Below, piece by piece: positions 36,060 through 48,210 of a stretch of DNA of 64,000 nt. A model generated the notes under the pieces. The model did not search any database and had not been told where the DNA came from. It saw nothing but the letters and a program-made list of their open reading frames with translations. Both the position numbers and the translations under genes were made by a program. Every line of letters starts with the position of its first letter. Within the stretch, counting starts at the first letter, position 1. This DNA is from Kryptolebias marmoratus (taxonomy: Eukaryota > Chordata > Actinopteri > Cyprinodontiformes > Rivulidae): positions 21,022,133 to 21,086,132 of the forward strand of contig NC_051432.1 in the NCBI RefSeq assembly GCF_001649575.2, given 5' to 3'.

Positions 36060-39000
36060 ACGCGCTGGGGGAGGTGTGGGGTTTGATGTAAGAATTGAAT
36101 ACAGAGAGGGAGGGGAGACAGTTTTCTCTAATAATAATGAATTGAAAAGATAACGGCTTTGTTAGACTGCGGCTATCTGCACCATGGAGGAAAAAAAAAC
36201 CCTGCAAGACCCTGATCAGAAACTTTATGTGGTAGTTTGTGTGAAAATGTTTGGGTTAGGTGAGTTACTGCATTACACAAATTGTGGACTCTAGACTAAA
36301 AGTGTAAGATTTATGATCTGAATGATTTGTTTCCACCCTGGATGTTTCTGTTCTAAATTAGCTTTTTCTCTGGCTGCATTTGGAGGAATCTTATTTAATT
36401 AGCAGTTTAAGTTAATATGAACATGCTAAAAGGTTTTATTCAAACAAAAAGAAAAAATATCTTTTTTGAATGTTATCAGTAAGATTGTAAGTTACCAAGT
36501 AACTCCACGAGATGGGTTTGTGGGGTCAAAGCAGTTCATCTTCTTTCATGGCAAAGTTTCGAATGATTTCTGTGTTTGGAAAGATCAAAGTTGAAAATAT
36601 GGTTACAAATCACCGCATGCATCTTTGGGTGAACATGTTATGTACATTCAGTAATATTAATTTAAACCTTTTCCAAAATAAACAAGTTGAAACACTTTTG
36701 CAGACTTTTCACCTCTTAAATGATGTTTATGGTGAGTTTATTAGCACCCTGTATTGTCTTGTTCAATTCAAAAATACTGGAACACTTAGTTATTGTGTTC
36801 TTTGCTTTCTGTTGTTATTTAAAAACTGAACACATGAAAGTTAAATTTTATCTTACTTGAATTTAGTATCAATTTTTCACATTGTGCTTGAAATCTTTTT
36901 TTTTTTGTCATTAGAAGTCAAATGTATTATTTACATTTTCAAGCATTTAATATTTACAGTTTTTTGTTTGTCATAGTTTAAACAGTCAGTTTTTGGTGCT
37001 GCTGAGGTTTTTTTACTTCTACTGGCACTTCTGTGTCCAGAGACAGCTTCGATGGACAAAAATACACACTTAAGGGCATAGGGTTCTTCAGCTTCAAGCT
37101 TTAATCTGTTGGGTTTTTTTTTCTACAACAAAGCCTAGTTTCATAATGTGCTAAATATCCCAATAGGAAAAAGTCACTTTAGCTAATCTAAATTTTCACA
37201 AAAAGGCACTTTGATCACTGTTAGATCAAGTAGAATGCACTTGTTTCTTTTAGTTAGTAAACATGTTCATTTAAATGTTTTTTAGTTAAATTTGCACACA
37301 TTTGCTTTGGAATGCGCAGTTTAGCAATCCAGCAGAATATTTAAGATATGTTTGTCTGTCAGAGAGCAGCGCGAGGTTACTTAATCTGTGTAACCATAAT
37401 ATTGGTAGTATAGTTGATCTGATGGGCAATGTCAAAACAATATGGGTCAAAGTAATGCTTATTAAATTTGATCCCAAATGACAATTATCAGTTTCTGTAT
37501 TATGTATTTTCACCGGCACACAGCTACATCAGTATAATGAGGTTCAAGGAGATTAACATAGTATATCTGTGTGTAGTAGCACATGCCATGTAGGAGATGT
37601 GAGTTTTCTACCTGAGAAGCTGCAGACATTATATGTCTCTATATGGACAGCTTAAAAAGAGGGGAAACTGAAGCAGAGGAAGTAGTAGATGGCAGGTTTT
37701 GAAAGACATTTGAGAAGTAAGTTAAAACAGGTAAAAATAAACAGGTAGAGGAATGCTGAGAGGGAGACAGCAGAATGAGAGACATATAGTAATAGATAGT
37801 CAGAACTCATGTGTGTGCTTGTCTTTCAGACCTGGGTTTAACAGGCAGAACTTCCTTGTAATTGCCTCAGTTGTCAAACTAGCAGAAGTTTCTTACATCA
37901 CTCCTGAAGACTAGGACATCAAGCTTGTCCTCGCCTTTCTTTTTCTGCATATGCAAAGCTGCATCATATATCACCATCTAATTGTCTGGTGACCTGTTTG
38001 GTTGTCTGCTTGTTTCCTTCTTTGAGTCTTCTTTTCTTAACCCCTGACTGCAGCACCAAACACTGTTTTTACAGATCAATAAGTCTGAGCTGGTGAAGTG
38101 TCTGTTTCGAACACTTATTATATCACTTGGATGCTCAGTCCTGCACAGCAGCAAACCTTCCGTCACTTTTAATCCGCCTCACAACACCTTTACTTTCAAC
38201 CCAGAATGAATACCACAGACACTAACACATCATTGATGGATAAAACTTGGTTGTGTTTATATTAAGGTAAAATAAATACATAATAAAAGAAATGTGTACA
38301 ATTTCACAATTATGATCCAAAATTGCAAATAAAACCTTGAAAATAAAACAATATAATTTAAAAAAGATGCATAATTTAGTCTGACAATGACACTTGAATT
38401 GCATTTAAAGTTATCGGATTGAACTAAGTTTTCTATATCCTTTCAAGAACCAGCATAAATTGCTTCTCACAATGAAGCTGTTCTGTGGTAAGACAAGACA
38501 CTTTGAAACTAAACCTGATAAAAATTTAGAGCAACTAGAAAAAACAATAAAAGCTATTCATTATTTTTTTATGTCCAAACATAAAAAAAAAGTCATTACC
38601 AAAAGAACGTTTTTTTTTTTGTTGTTGTTTTTGTCCCAACTCTATATTCTAGCCTAGTAAAGAGCTTTTAAAAAGGGAAGCTGTGGGCTCTCTTTTTGAA
38701 CTAAGTTGTCTTTGGTCAAAACACCAGTTTTAGTTGTCTTTCTGTTCTTTTTTTTGGTCACAGTCTAAATGCATTTTAAAAGTCCAGTTGATGTTGCTTT
38801 GTGTTCCAATCACAATAGGGATTTGGGAACCAAACTGCTAAAGTGCCCTTCATCAAAACATGTCTAGAAAAGTACCCTTTTGCACTGTATTATTTGATCT
38901 CTGTTGTGAGTGTTCTATTTAATTCTTTATAACTCCCACTTTATACACTGTAATTCTGTCAACTTTGCTAAAAGCGCCCTTTATTTAATTTCATTTCCTC

Positions 39001-39664
39001 GCACACCCTTGGGTGAAGCACTGCGCTTATCTAACACAGCCAAGCTGTTTAATCATCTCACTTTGTTTTCGACTTTGAATCACAGACTAAGCCACTGACC
39101 CTTCACGCTCCAAGGGCACTGGCATCAACCAAGGCCAGAGCACTTCAGTGTTGTAAAGTGTAACAATTCTTTTTTTTTCTTTCCTTTTTTTTTAAGGATA
39201 GAAGTTTTCAAAAGAAAAATGAATAAATTGCCTCACAGTGAAAGCAAAATGACTCAAACTCAAAATGGATCTGTCCCCCTGCACAGAATCATTATCTGTC
39301 TATCACACAGTAAGGTAAAGTGCAGTAGGTACTGTACTTTAAATGATGAGGTTGAAAGCACAATTGAGGTTATTCAAAACACTTTAAAAAGTTCTGCTTG
39401 AAATGGTAAACTTTCTTGGATTAAATTACATTTGAATACATTAACATAGTTAAGTAAAACCTGCAAATCACATCTTGAAATAGATAGGTAGACCACAGGT
39501 ATGTGTTGTCTATTTAGGAAAATAAATGATGTGGTGACAATGTTATTTCAAGGATGACAACTTCATGAACCTGTAATGCAGCAGGATCTCACTGGGCTGC
39601 AACAATTGGAGACTAGTGTGCAATTCAAAATTGCAGGTAAATTGTGAGAAAGTAGATAAAATTT

Positions 39665-39880
39665 CTATTGCAGTCCGAATGAATTGTAAGTGTTTGCGGC
39701 CAAGTGGCCAGCAATCCCTGTATTCGCATATGGAATGGCCAGTTTTTGAAAATCACAGATAATTTTTTGTGCATCACTCGCAAAACTGCATTCTGGGACA
39801 TGCAAAAATTCAATTACCCACGTCATTTCCACTTGCTTTGTACTCAACTTAGCAGCCGCCCCCACGTCCATGGTTTAATT
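39665..39880. other. CpG-richer patch of unknown origin
   Basis: About 200 bases carry more CpG and GC than the surroundings (for example GTTTGCGGCCAAGTGGCC, ATTCGCATATGG, CACTCGCAAAAC, AGCCGCCCCCACGTCC). Short frames on both strands run through it but no family is recognised. It sits directly before another dispersed repeat, so a decayed transposon is the simplest reading. Confidence 0.3.
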
Positions 39881-39950
39881 CGCTGGATTAGATTTTTGAA
39901 ATGAATATAGGCAGATTTGGAGCAGTTTTTCAATAAATATTATTTATCAT

Positions 39951-40030
39951 CAGTCAAGTCAAATTTATTTATATAGAACTTTTCAGCAACAAGGCGGTTC
40001 AAAGTGCTTTACATCATGAAAACACAAAAA
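39951..40030 (+). repeat. Dispersed repeat (TTTATTTATATAG ... AAAGTGCTTTACA type)
   Basis: The sequence TCAAATTTATTTATATAGAA, then CTTTTCAGCAACAAGG and TTCAAAGTGCTTTACAT, is a familiar teleost dispersed motif, found in many copies across fish genomes. The class is not assigned here. It is followed at once by an A-rich tandem-like region. Confidence 0.5.
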
Positions 40031-40069
40031 TACAGAGTCATCACACACAACAATAGCAAAAGTAAAATA

Positions 40070-40335
40070 AACAGCTAGGAAACTGGGATATAAAAAAGCT
40101 AAACTTAACTTATCTAAAATAATTCTACTAAGTCATACTAAAGATAAACTGAGGAAAACCAAACTAAGATATAATAAACTGATAATCTAACATAAACTAA
40201 ACTAGGATTTAAAAACTTTAGCTAAACAGATTAGAGATGATACAAGCTATGATAAACTAAACTAAACTAATGGTAGAAATTTATCTAAAACACAGGCTAA
40301 GATAAGCTAAACTAAGATATAAAACAATCTTAGCA
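40070..40335. repeat. Degenerate A-rich tandem region (GATAAACTAAACTA-like)
   Basis: The phrases GATAAACTAAACTAA, ATAAACTAAACTAGG, AAACTAAGATATAA and GATAAGCTAAACTAAG recur at irregular intervals. This indicates an old, diverged array with a unit of roughly 14-20 bases. No coding potential is seen. Confidence 0.5.
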
Positions 40336-40971
40336 TAAATAAAATCAGCTCAGTTTTTACACCTGGACTTTGGTCTTAGATGTTTTTTTGAACATGTTCA
40401 CATTTCAAGCAACAGGACTGTGTGCCTCTGCAACTCACATAAAGAAATTGAGAACCACACAGCAGAAAATTTCATAAAGGGTTTAATTTATGTTAAGATC
40501 TTTTTTTCTGAATGAAATTTGAATTGTCTGTGTAAACCTTTAAGTTACTGATAACCCTATCATAGTTATAACAAAATAAAAGAATTCAAGAAAAGAACTG
40601 ACCACATACCAACATGCAACTTTATACTGATAAAACTCAAGAAGTATTGATTTTAAGGGGGGGAAAAATGAGATACAGATATGCAGTGTATCCATTTCTA
40701 CACCAGTAGAGCAGATGAATCAATATCACAGAAAATCCACCATGATCCTGACAAATCCTCTGCATGAAAAAGAAAACTCCAAAATTACTCTGCTTCCTAA
40801 GTAAAAAGCAGGGTAAAGTCTAAACCCAAGTTCATGTAAACGTTTGCAGGTGATCAATAGCATCTTAAATGGTTTTGAACTTTGTTTGTGGTCAATTTAT
40901 TCTCAGATCTGAGGTAACAGTCGTCTGTTAATATGCTGGTGTAGATTCTCAGTTATTCAGGACATGGTAAA

Positions 40972-41085
40972 TCCAAAAAAGGTTAAAAAAAATAAAAAAA
41001 ACAACTAGACTTTTATTCTGTAGCTGAAGATGTTTCAGCTACAGAATAAAACCCCAGTTGTTTTTGTTTTTTAACCTTTTTTGGA
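40972..41085. repeat. Large fold-back (inverted repeat) next to an exon
   Basis: Arm one (40972-41028) and arm two (41034-41085) are near-perfect inverted copies: TCCAAAAAAGGTTAAAAAA ... TTTTATTCTGTAGCTGAA against its complement. They are separated by a five-base loop (GATGT). Only about three substitutions and one five-base length difference separate them. It resembles a small MITE or a palindromic rearrangement of a known fish repeat. It ends 112 bases before the exon at 41198, so a hairpin in the pre-mRNA would form close to the branch-point region of that exon. Confidence 0.75.
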
Positions 41086-41197
41086 GTCGACTGTTAGCTG
41101 ACAAGTGTGTCTAAAACTGTTTATAATGCATATCTATGCTTGTGACACCTATACTCTCTGCCTCTACTATAACAAATGATTGTTTTATGATTCTCAG

Positions 41198-41321
41198 GCT
41201 CGAATCCCCAACTCGGACCTTGACCTTGGAGGCTCCCAGAGGGGTGGATATCAGTGCTGGAGTGGGAGACTTCACAGCTTCTTGTAGGAAAGACCTCCTT
41301 TTGCAGTCCTCAGATGGAGAG
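41198..41321 (+). CDS. sgcz: Zeta-sarcoglycan, internal coding exon (third of four in window)
   Basis: This 124-base exon sits between the acceptor GATTCTCAG and the donor GAG|GTCAGT. Its first base completes a lysine codon. It then encodes LESPTRTLTLEAPRGVDIS, AGVGDFTASCRKDLLLQSSD and GE, ending on a codon boundary. LESPTR, EAPRGV and CRKxLxLxSxxGE are among the most conserved blocks of the gamma, delta and zeta sarcoglycans. The single cysteine (CRKD) is conserved in the family. The 124-base length and the phases match the equivalent exon of the human paralogues as I recall them. The product is part of the extracellular domain, which assembles with beta-, delta/gamma- and alpha-type sarcoglycans. 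Confidence 0.93.
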
Positions 41322-42235
41322 GTCAGTGCATGTTTATAATTATTGGCTTTTTGTGGTTGGGTTTTCTTTCGCAGCTGCCTGTGTTAATTCGGTGATTGTT
41401 GTATTGCTTTAATGTGAGAAAGCCATGCAGAAGTGGAGAAACTGACAATAATAGCAACATTGATGTTGAAAATTTAAAAAAACCACTGAGATGTTTGTGT
41501 TACTGAGTGTGTGGGCTTTAGACATTGCAGCACTCTATTGTAGAGGGCCAGCTTCATTAAAGTACCTTATTAGGCTAATGAGTGTTATCAATCCAAGCGA
41601 CCTTGTCCTCCTTTCCTCCCCTCCTCCTCTCATCGCTACTTTCTTGCGCTCTTCAATTTGGGAGAAGTGACTTCATTAAAGCTGGTTTGATGAGGTTCCC
41701 TGTCAGTTGTTGCTGCCACTGTGTGTGTATGTGTTTGTGTGTCATTGTTAGGCTGTTATTTTACTGTCAAGCTCCTTGCGTAGCAACCTGCCACATTCGG
41801 TGAGCACCAAAGCAGACTTTGCCATTATCCCTGTGCGTGTTTGTAAGTATGTGTGTGTCAGCCTGCCATATTGCTTGTCCGCTGGAGCATAGTGTGTCAT
41901 TAACTTAGTAATTAACAGAAGAATGACCCCCACCCCCCCCTTCCCAGTTCCACTCACTGTCATTGTCAGTCACACACAAACTGGCTTTTGTCACAAACAC
42001 ACTCTCACTGCCTTGTATGCAGTGCTGCAGTGAAAAAAAGTCAAACTTTAAAATATCTATCCACAAATCCATTTATAACTTTGAAATTATTTTATAGATA
42101 TATATATATGAAGTAAACATCAATCATGTGAACATCAATCTGTCAACACAACCAACCAACAGTTATCTACCCCTTATATGGAACTAGGTCGTAAGGGGCC
42201 TAAATCTCCATACCATCCTTTTCCCAGCCAAGAGA

Positions 42236-42420
42236 TATAGGTCCTGTTCAGACCTGGCATTAGTATGCATCTTGGCTGATCCAATCACAAGCTGACAGCA
42301 CTCAACACAGGTGTGAACGAGCTCAGACGAACTGAGGATGCAGTCACATTCAAGTGTTCAGGCTTGAAAATCTCTTTTAAAAATCTATTTTATCTCAAAG
42401 TATTACTGCCACAGTTGGTC
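42236..42420. repeat. Dispersed repeat (GTTCAGACCTGGCATTA type)
   Basis: GTTCAGACCTGGCATTAGTA followed by GCATCTTGGCTGATCCAATC, ACAAGCTGACAGC and ACAGGTGTGAACG matches a fish repeat I know in the form GACCTGGxATTAACATGCGT ... GATCCGATCACAAGTGGACAGC. It is probably a non-autonomous DNA transposon relic. Ends were not defined. Confidence 0.45.
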
Positions 42421-45400
42421 TGGGATTTATTTATTCATTTTTCCTTCGTTGTCAGAGTGCATCTTTGTTCTGGGTCACATTGGAGGATTCCTCCCACCAA
42501 TACTGACCTGGCATGAATTCATATAAGCAGCAGAGTTACCCAATGAATGTTCATTCACCATTCACTCCCTCACTTTAATTGCTCGAGACAAAGCATTGTT
42601 AAAAGTAGGCACAGCTGCCAGTTATTATAAAGTAATGTGTATATCTATTTCTATACACAAACTGAAAAAAACAATTGGGGGAGGTCTAAAACATTCACAG
42701 AACTGATTTGTGGGTCTGGCACGAGTGGGGGTAGGGGGTGGAGAAGTGGAGTACAGATTAAGTTTCCCCTAAAGCATAATTTTTGTTTTGATTGTTTTTG
42801 AAGTTAAGTGTACCCATGTGGTCAGCATATTACAAGAATCTGAGCTTTCCAGCAGTATTCACCGACTTATACACAGTGCTTTTGGACACAGAGGAGTGGT
42901 GCCGAAAAGAGCTGAAACCTGCCCATGAGCTACTGAAAATGAGTTCATGTCTAATAATGATATAGTTCCGGTAGGATATGTGCATATTTGCATATAGAGC
43001 ACGTCACCATGATCACTCACAAAACATTTTACTGCAAGGTTTGAACACTGGTACTTAGAGCTGATGAAGCCATCTTTACCAAGATGCCCAAACAACCTTT
43101 TATTTCAGGTATCGTAATTAACTTTTTTCATGAGAATGTCGAATCTCCTTTTCCTTTCCTTGATCTTATTTACTCTTTTCACACACAGTTAAACAACTAC
43201 ACAGGCCCAAATTTATATATTTTCACATTAATTGTCAGAAAAATTTGAGTAGAAATATGTTTGTTTGTAAATTAGAAATGTTTTTTCAATAATTCCCTAC
43301 ATTCAATTTTAGAAAATTCCTTTTGTTTTAGTAGTAATTTTCCCATAAAATGTTTCGTGAATTATTTCATAGGTTGAAGAACTATTATTTCAAAGCATAC
43401 GTTGCTTAGACATAGGCCAATATGAATCATTGCTTTTCTTACTTGTCTGACTCCTTATAACTTCCCTCTTTCAAAGTCCTCTGCTTTTCACTTGGTTTTA
43501 TAGCTTTTTCCTCTACTTCTTCTCATCTTTTTCCTCCTTTTCTCCTTGTCAGCCTTTCAGTCCTTCATCTCTCTATAACCCAGCTTTATCTAATTAACTT
43601 TCCACTGCCAGGGTTATACATCACTGTAGCTCTCACTTCACCAGGAGTGGGGAGGTGGATTATAATTTCTACCTTTTTTTCTGGCCTTTCTTCTTTTCTT
43701 TCTTTCCACTTTCATGTTTTTTGTCTCCCTGGTCTTTGTTCATCCATTATCTTTCTATGTTACCATTTTCTCGTCTTTGTCATCTGTGTATAAATAGATG
43801 GCTCTTTATTGATGATGAGCATTAGCATGAAGCACAATGTAATAAGGGTTGTGATGTAGACCTTTAGCAAGGCTTGATAGCATGAAAGGCTGGAGAAAAA
43901 TAAGGAATCATGATGCATTGCTTCTCAACCTCTGTGCTCTTTATTTTTCCATCATCTAGAAACAGAAAGAAAACCCTCATTTCACTAACATACGATGTCA
44001 TAAATCCAAGTAGGAGAGGCATTAGTGGAATGAGTAAACATATTCAGACTCAAATATAAAAGCAAATAAGAACAAATTAAAAATGATTTTGAATATACAG
44101 GTTATATGATTTTTTTTCTTGTGGGGGGGTGGCTTAGCTGGTCGTAGTAAAATACTTAGAAGAAATTTCCTTGATTCTGCAAATTTTTACTTTGTTTTGT
44201 GGAATTACTAAAATAATATGGTGGACTCAAGAATTTAAACAATTCAAAGCCGTCTTTGTGGTGATTTATTACAAGATTATTAGCAATAGACAGGTTCATA
44301 CAGAGCACAAAGGACTAATTAAGTTGTGACAACATTATCAACAAAACAGGAGATTTATTCATTCTACAGCCCATGATTAGTATACAGTGACCCTCGTAAC
44401 CCAATTATCTTCTGCCTCACTGTCCCAGATAGTTACATAACTCAATTTAAATGGAACATATGATCATCCTGGCCATGGCACTTTCAAAACCATATGTATG
44501 AATGTCTTTTGATAACAAATGATTTGGCAATGAAATCAAAAGCCCATGATCTAATGTTTGGGGCATGACAAAGAAGATAACCTGAAGTAAAATAATTCAA
44601 CAAACCAGACAATCAAGTGTTTCATTAAATGGTTCCTTTACAGTGTTCTGCACAAGAAATTACACAATATTTAATTGTTATATTTATTTATGGTTTCAAG
44701 GGATGTAATGACATCTAGTAACATACTTACTTATAATATAGTATTTTTTGGGCAACTGTACAGTAAAATGGAATAGTACATAAAGTACATTAAATAAGCC
44801 TTTATACTGCATTACACAGAATAGGCAAGCAATGCATAAGTATTTTTTTTTCCATAAAAGCAGAAAACAGTGTTATCCATCTAAAGAAGCAAAAAAAAAA
44901 ATGCATTACATCGTCACTTCAGTTCAGTTCCCCCATCTTGACCATCCACATGGCAGCAACAGAGGAGAAAACTCAATTTTAGCAAGATAAGACCTCCAGC
45001 AGAACCAGACTCAGGAAGGGTGGTCATCAGCTACAACTAAAGAAATGAGAAGGGACACAACCAAACACCGGACCAGGATTGGAAAAGATTGAAAAAGTTA
45101 ATCACAGATTTAAAAAAAAACATATCGGACATAAAGAGTAAAGACAATGTGGAAAGCACGGTGAGGAAAAAGTGCTGAAGACATCATGAGATGTCCGCCA
45201 GCAGCCTACAGTGAACATGCAGACAGAACAATATTCTCTTCAACTTTATAATAAAACATCATCATGTTCTATCATGTTACATCATGGTTATTTTTGGGTA
45301 AATGCCTGATGCTTGTGCTGGGTCTGCTCTAAATATCACACTATATATTTAAATTATTTTATGACAGAAGTACTCAATGATGTAATGTCTCACAGGTTTG

Positions 45401-46410
45401 TTCATTATAAAATCCAATTTAAAATGGTCAATTAAGAGGGAATGTGTTACTTTTACACTCAGTAAAACACATCTGTCACCTAGGTTACATATTCAATACT
45501 ACAATATCTAACATTCAGAATAATCGGTATGTTAATTTCTGACATTTTAATACACACATTAGACGTGATTTTATTGTTTTTCTCTGCTTTATGTAACACT
45601 AATTTATGACAAATACCTTGTGGATTTTATATAGCTTAGCAAAGTATGTCCTTGTTTTCACAGAACAGCCATCTTTCAAAAAATGAATGCATCCAGGTGG
45701 GGAAATATTGACTAATGAGCCAAAACTTTGGAATTTAAGAAGGCTTTTCAATACAGAGTTTGCATAAAAAAGACATAATGAGATGCTGTTTTTTTATGTT
45801 GGCAGTGGGTTTTTTTTAGACTTAATACAACAGCTTGACAATATCTAAAGTGATGATGTATTGACCTGAGCCATTATGATTTTCGTTCTCTTCATGCAAC
45901 ATTGAATTTGTAGCATGCAAAACTGAAAGAAAAAAAAAAAGATGAAATAAAATAAAAATAACTGCAGAGTCTGCAAAGGTCCATTTGTACAAACCCACTC
46001 TGTTCGAGAATAAATGATATCTACATTTTTCCTCTCAAAAAAACACCTTATCCAAATAATATTCCTTTTCATCTATTCTCATACACGCTTTGCTCGATCG
46101 CTGACACCATCAAATACAGAGAAGAGAGCGGATGAAGGCCAGATAGAAGGAGGATCAGATTAGTGAGAGGTGGAGAAGGATGGCAGAAAATAGATGTTTC
46201 TGTCAATTTTGCAGGAGAAAATAAAGGCACGCAGGACAGCAAAGCTTAAAGCCAAATCAATGTTGTCAGCAGCTGGCACTTAAGAAGGGGCCATTAAAGT
46301 TTAAAAAGTTTGGAAAGCAACGGTGGAATTAGGCCCAAATGGGTTAGAGGTAGGGTAGCGCTGGCTTCCATTAAAATCAAAGCCAACAAGAGCTGACAGA
46401 TCCTCTTGAG

Positions 46411-46480
46411 TTTTGTTTTTTTTTTGTTTTGTTTTGTTTTGTTTTTCATTACTGTATCATCTACTCTCTCTCTCTCTCTC
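46411..46480. repeat. (TTTTG)n and (TC)n simple repeats
   Basis: A TTTTG-rich run at 46411-46446 is followed by about nine TC units at 46464-46480. Both lie in the long intron. Confidence 0.8.
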
Positions 46481-48185
46481 TGTCTCCATGTATCTCTTTT
46501 TATTCTACAGTCATCCTTGTTCTAGGTGTTTTCCATCCATGTAGATTTGGTTTATTCCTCTCTCTTTTGTGACCCAGAAATTGCTCTTCCCTCACCATCA
46601 CTGAGGATGTTTTCATTCTGTTAATGTTCCACAGATGGCATGAGTAGCAAGAGAATTCCCGGGGGAATTTTGAGTGAGAAAACACTTGTGTAACCTGTGC
46701 AAAAGGTTTCTCTCCTATTCTCTTTTTACTGACTGACAAGATGGAAAAACACAGGAACGAGGTCAAGAACACTAATCTTGAGGAAGGCATGAGAGCCAAA
46801 ACATTCATTCAATAAAGTTAAAGTAAGTGGAATACTTATGCAGCTTTCGAGTGAGACAAGGAAAAGTGCTAACAGGACCCTTTATTTCTAATTTGAAGTA
46901 TTGAAAATTATGGAATGGTTTTTTTTTGTTGTTGTTGTTGTTTCTGTTGTTTTTTTACTGCATGCATTCCTTTTGAATCACCCGGTAATGCACTGGGTAC
47001 AAGTGATGACAAGCAGGAAAGAGAGGACTCACCTCTTAAAACGTTTACGGTGTCATTTAACAGACGAAAACATAAACATGCAAGAGAGACAAAATATACT
47101 AGAAATCCCCTATAGTTTAACAGAGAGCCTGTAATTTATCATGTTCAGCTCATTCACTAGTTTTATTCATCACATTTGTTGTTTTGTTTACATCAGTCAC
47201 ACCATTTAGTCGGTATAGCCGTTGGATGTGAGTTGGTCATTCAGCCGATGCCTCAGCTGAAATGGCCAGCAAACCATGCCTGCTCGGCTAGCCGCTTTGT
47301 CACCAGCCACTGTGTTGATGGTCTCTTTAATGTTTTCTGAGTCTGGTTTGTGTGTTTAATTTTTGATTTCTCTTCAAGCTTTGTTCCTGGTGAAATGGAC
47401 TACGGTTATCATGTAACTTTGATTTGAACTCTTCTTCAACTTGTCTCTTCAATGACTCATTACGTATGACTGATGTTGTTACATGTTGTAAGGCTGAGGC
47501 TTTGACACTTGCCTAGATAGTGTACAAATTTTGAGTCATGTTTGTATTGCTCCTCTTTGTTTGCAATTAAAATTTGATCAATGTTTTTAGGTGAGAGTTT
47601 TGTGTGTTTACTTCAACAAAGCTAATTCAGCACTATACTTACTTCTACTTTTTTTTTTTTGCTCATATGCGACCCATACCTCATTTTTATGATCTGAATG
47701 TCACAAATCCTTTTTTTTTTATTATATCAGACTCAGATCACTTTCACATGTGGCGCTTAATAAGACCTATATATGTAATGGTTTTAATGTTGCATTTTGC
47801 CTGACTTACATCATTGAAGTAGGGGTGTGTGGACTGATCCAAATATAGATATTATTGATGCCAACAGTGGTGTCAGATCATATGGATACTAGCATGAAGG
47901 GATCAATATCTGAATTTGTTTCTCTGCTCTACTTTCAGTCCATGTGCAACCAAAAAGGTCAAAAGTGCATATATTTTTAAAGTTCACATTTTCTCTAAAG
48001 CTTTTGCATTAATCAGAGCTATTCTGGCTCATAGTTTATATACTTAAAGTGACAGATTATTTTGTTAAATCTACAGAAAGGCTATCTCTGTACTACCTCT
48101 TGTGAAATTTTCTGAATTTTCCACCACGTTTGATTGAGTCCAGAATGTTACAAAATAACAATGGTAAACTAAACTCTACTTAACT

Positions 48186-48210
48186 AAAAAAAATAAATAA
48201 ATAAATAAAA
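48186..48210. repeat. (AAAT)n microsatellite
   Basis: About five AAAT units after an A run, within the intron. Confidence 0.8.

Larger units (their letters stand above)
18576..41197 (+). other. sgcz intron, 22.6 kb
   Basis: A long GT-AG intron that interrupts a lysine codon after its second base. Most of it is AT-rich DNA without recognisable genes. It holds a possible old repeat at 19.48-19.93 kb, a 42-base minisatellite at 20.8 kb, a LINE-like tail at 22.5 kb, a CpG-rich island with a splice donor and small ORF at 29.4-29.8 kb, a CTGT microsatellite at 30.1 kb, nested Tc1-like transposons at 33.2-34.9 kb, a GT microsatellite at 36.0 kb, a CpG-richer patch at 39.7-39.9 kb with adjoining repeats to 40.3 kb, and a fold-back at 41.0 kb. 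The stretches between hold nothing I can name. Confidence 0.8.

Noticed and set aside
47170..47600. Stretch with TTGCAATTAAAATTTGATCA and ATTAAA considered as a 3' UTR of a nested gene or retrocopy
   Set aside because: No coding region precedes it on either strand and no target duplication or poly(A) tail was seen.
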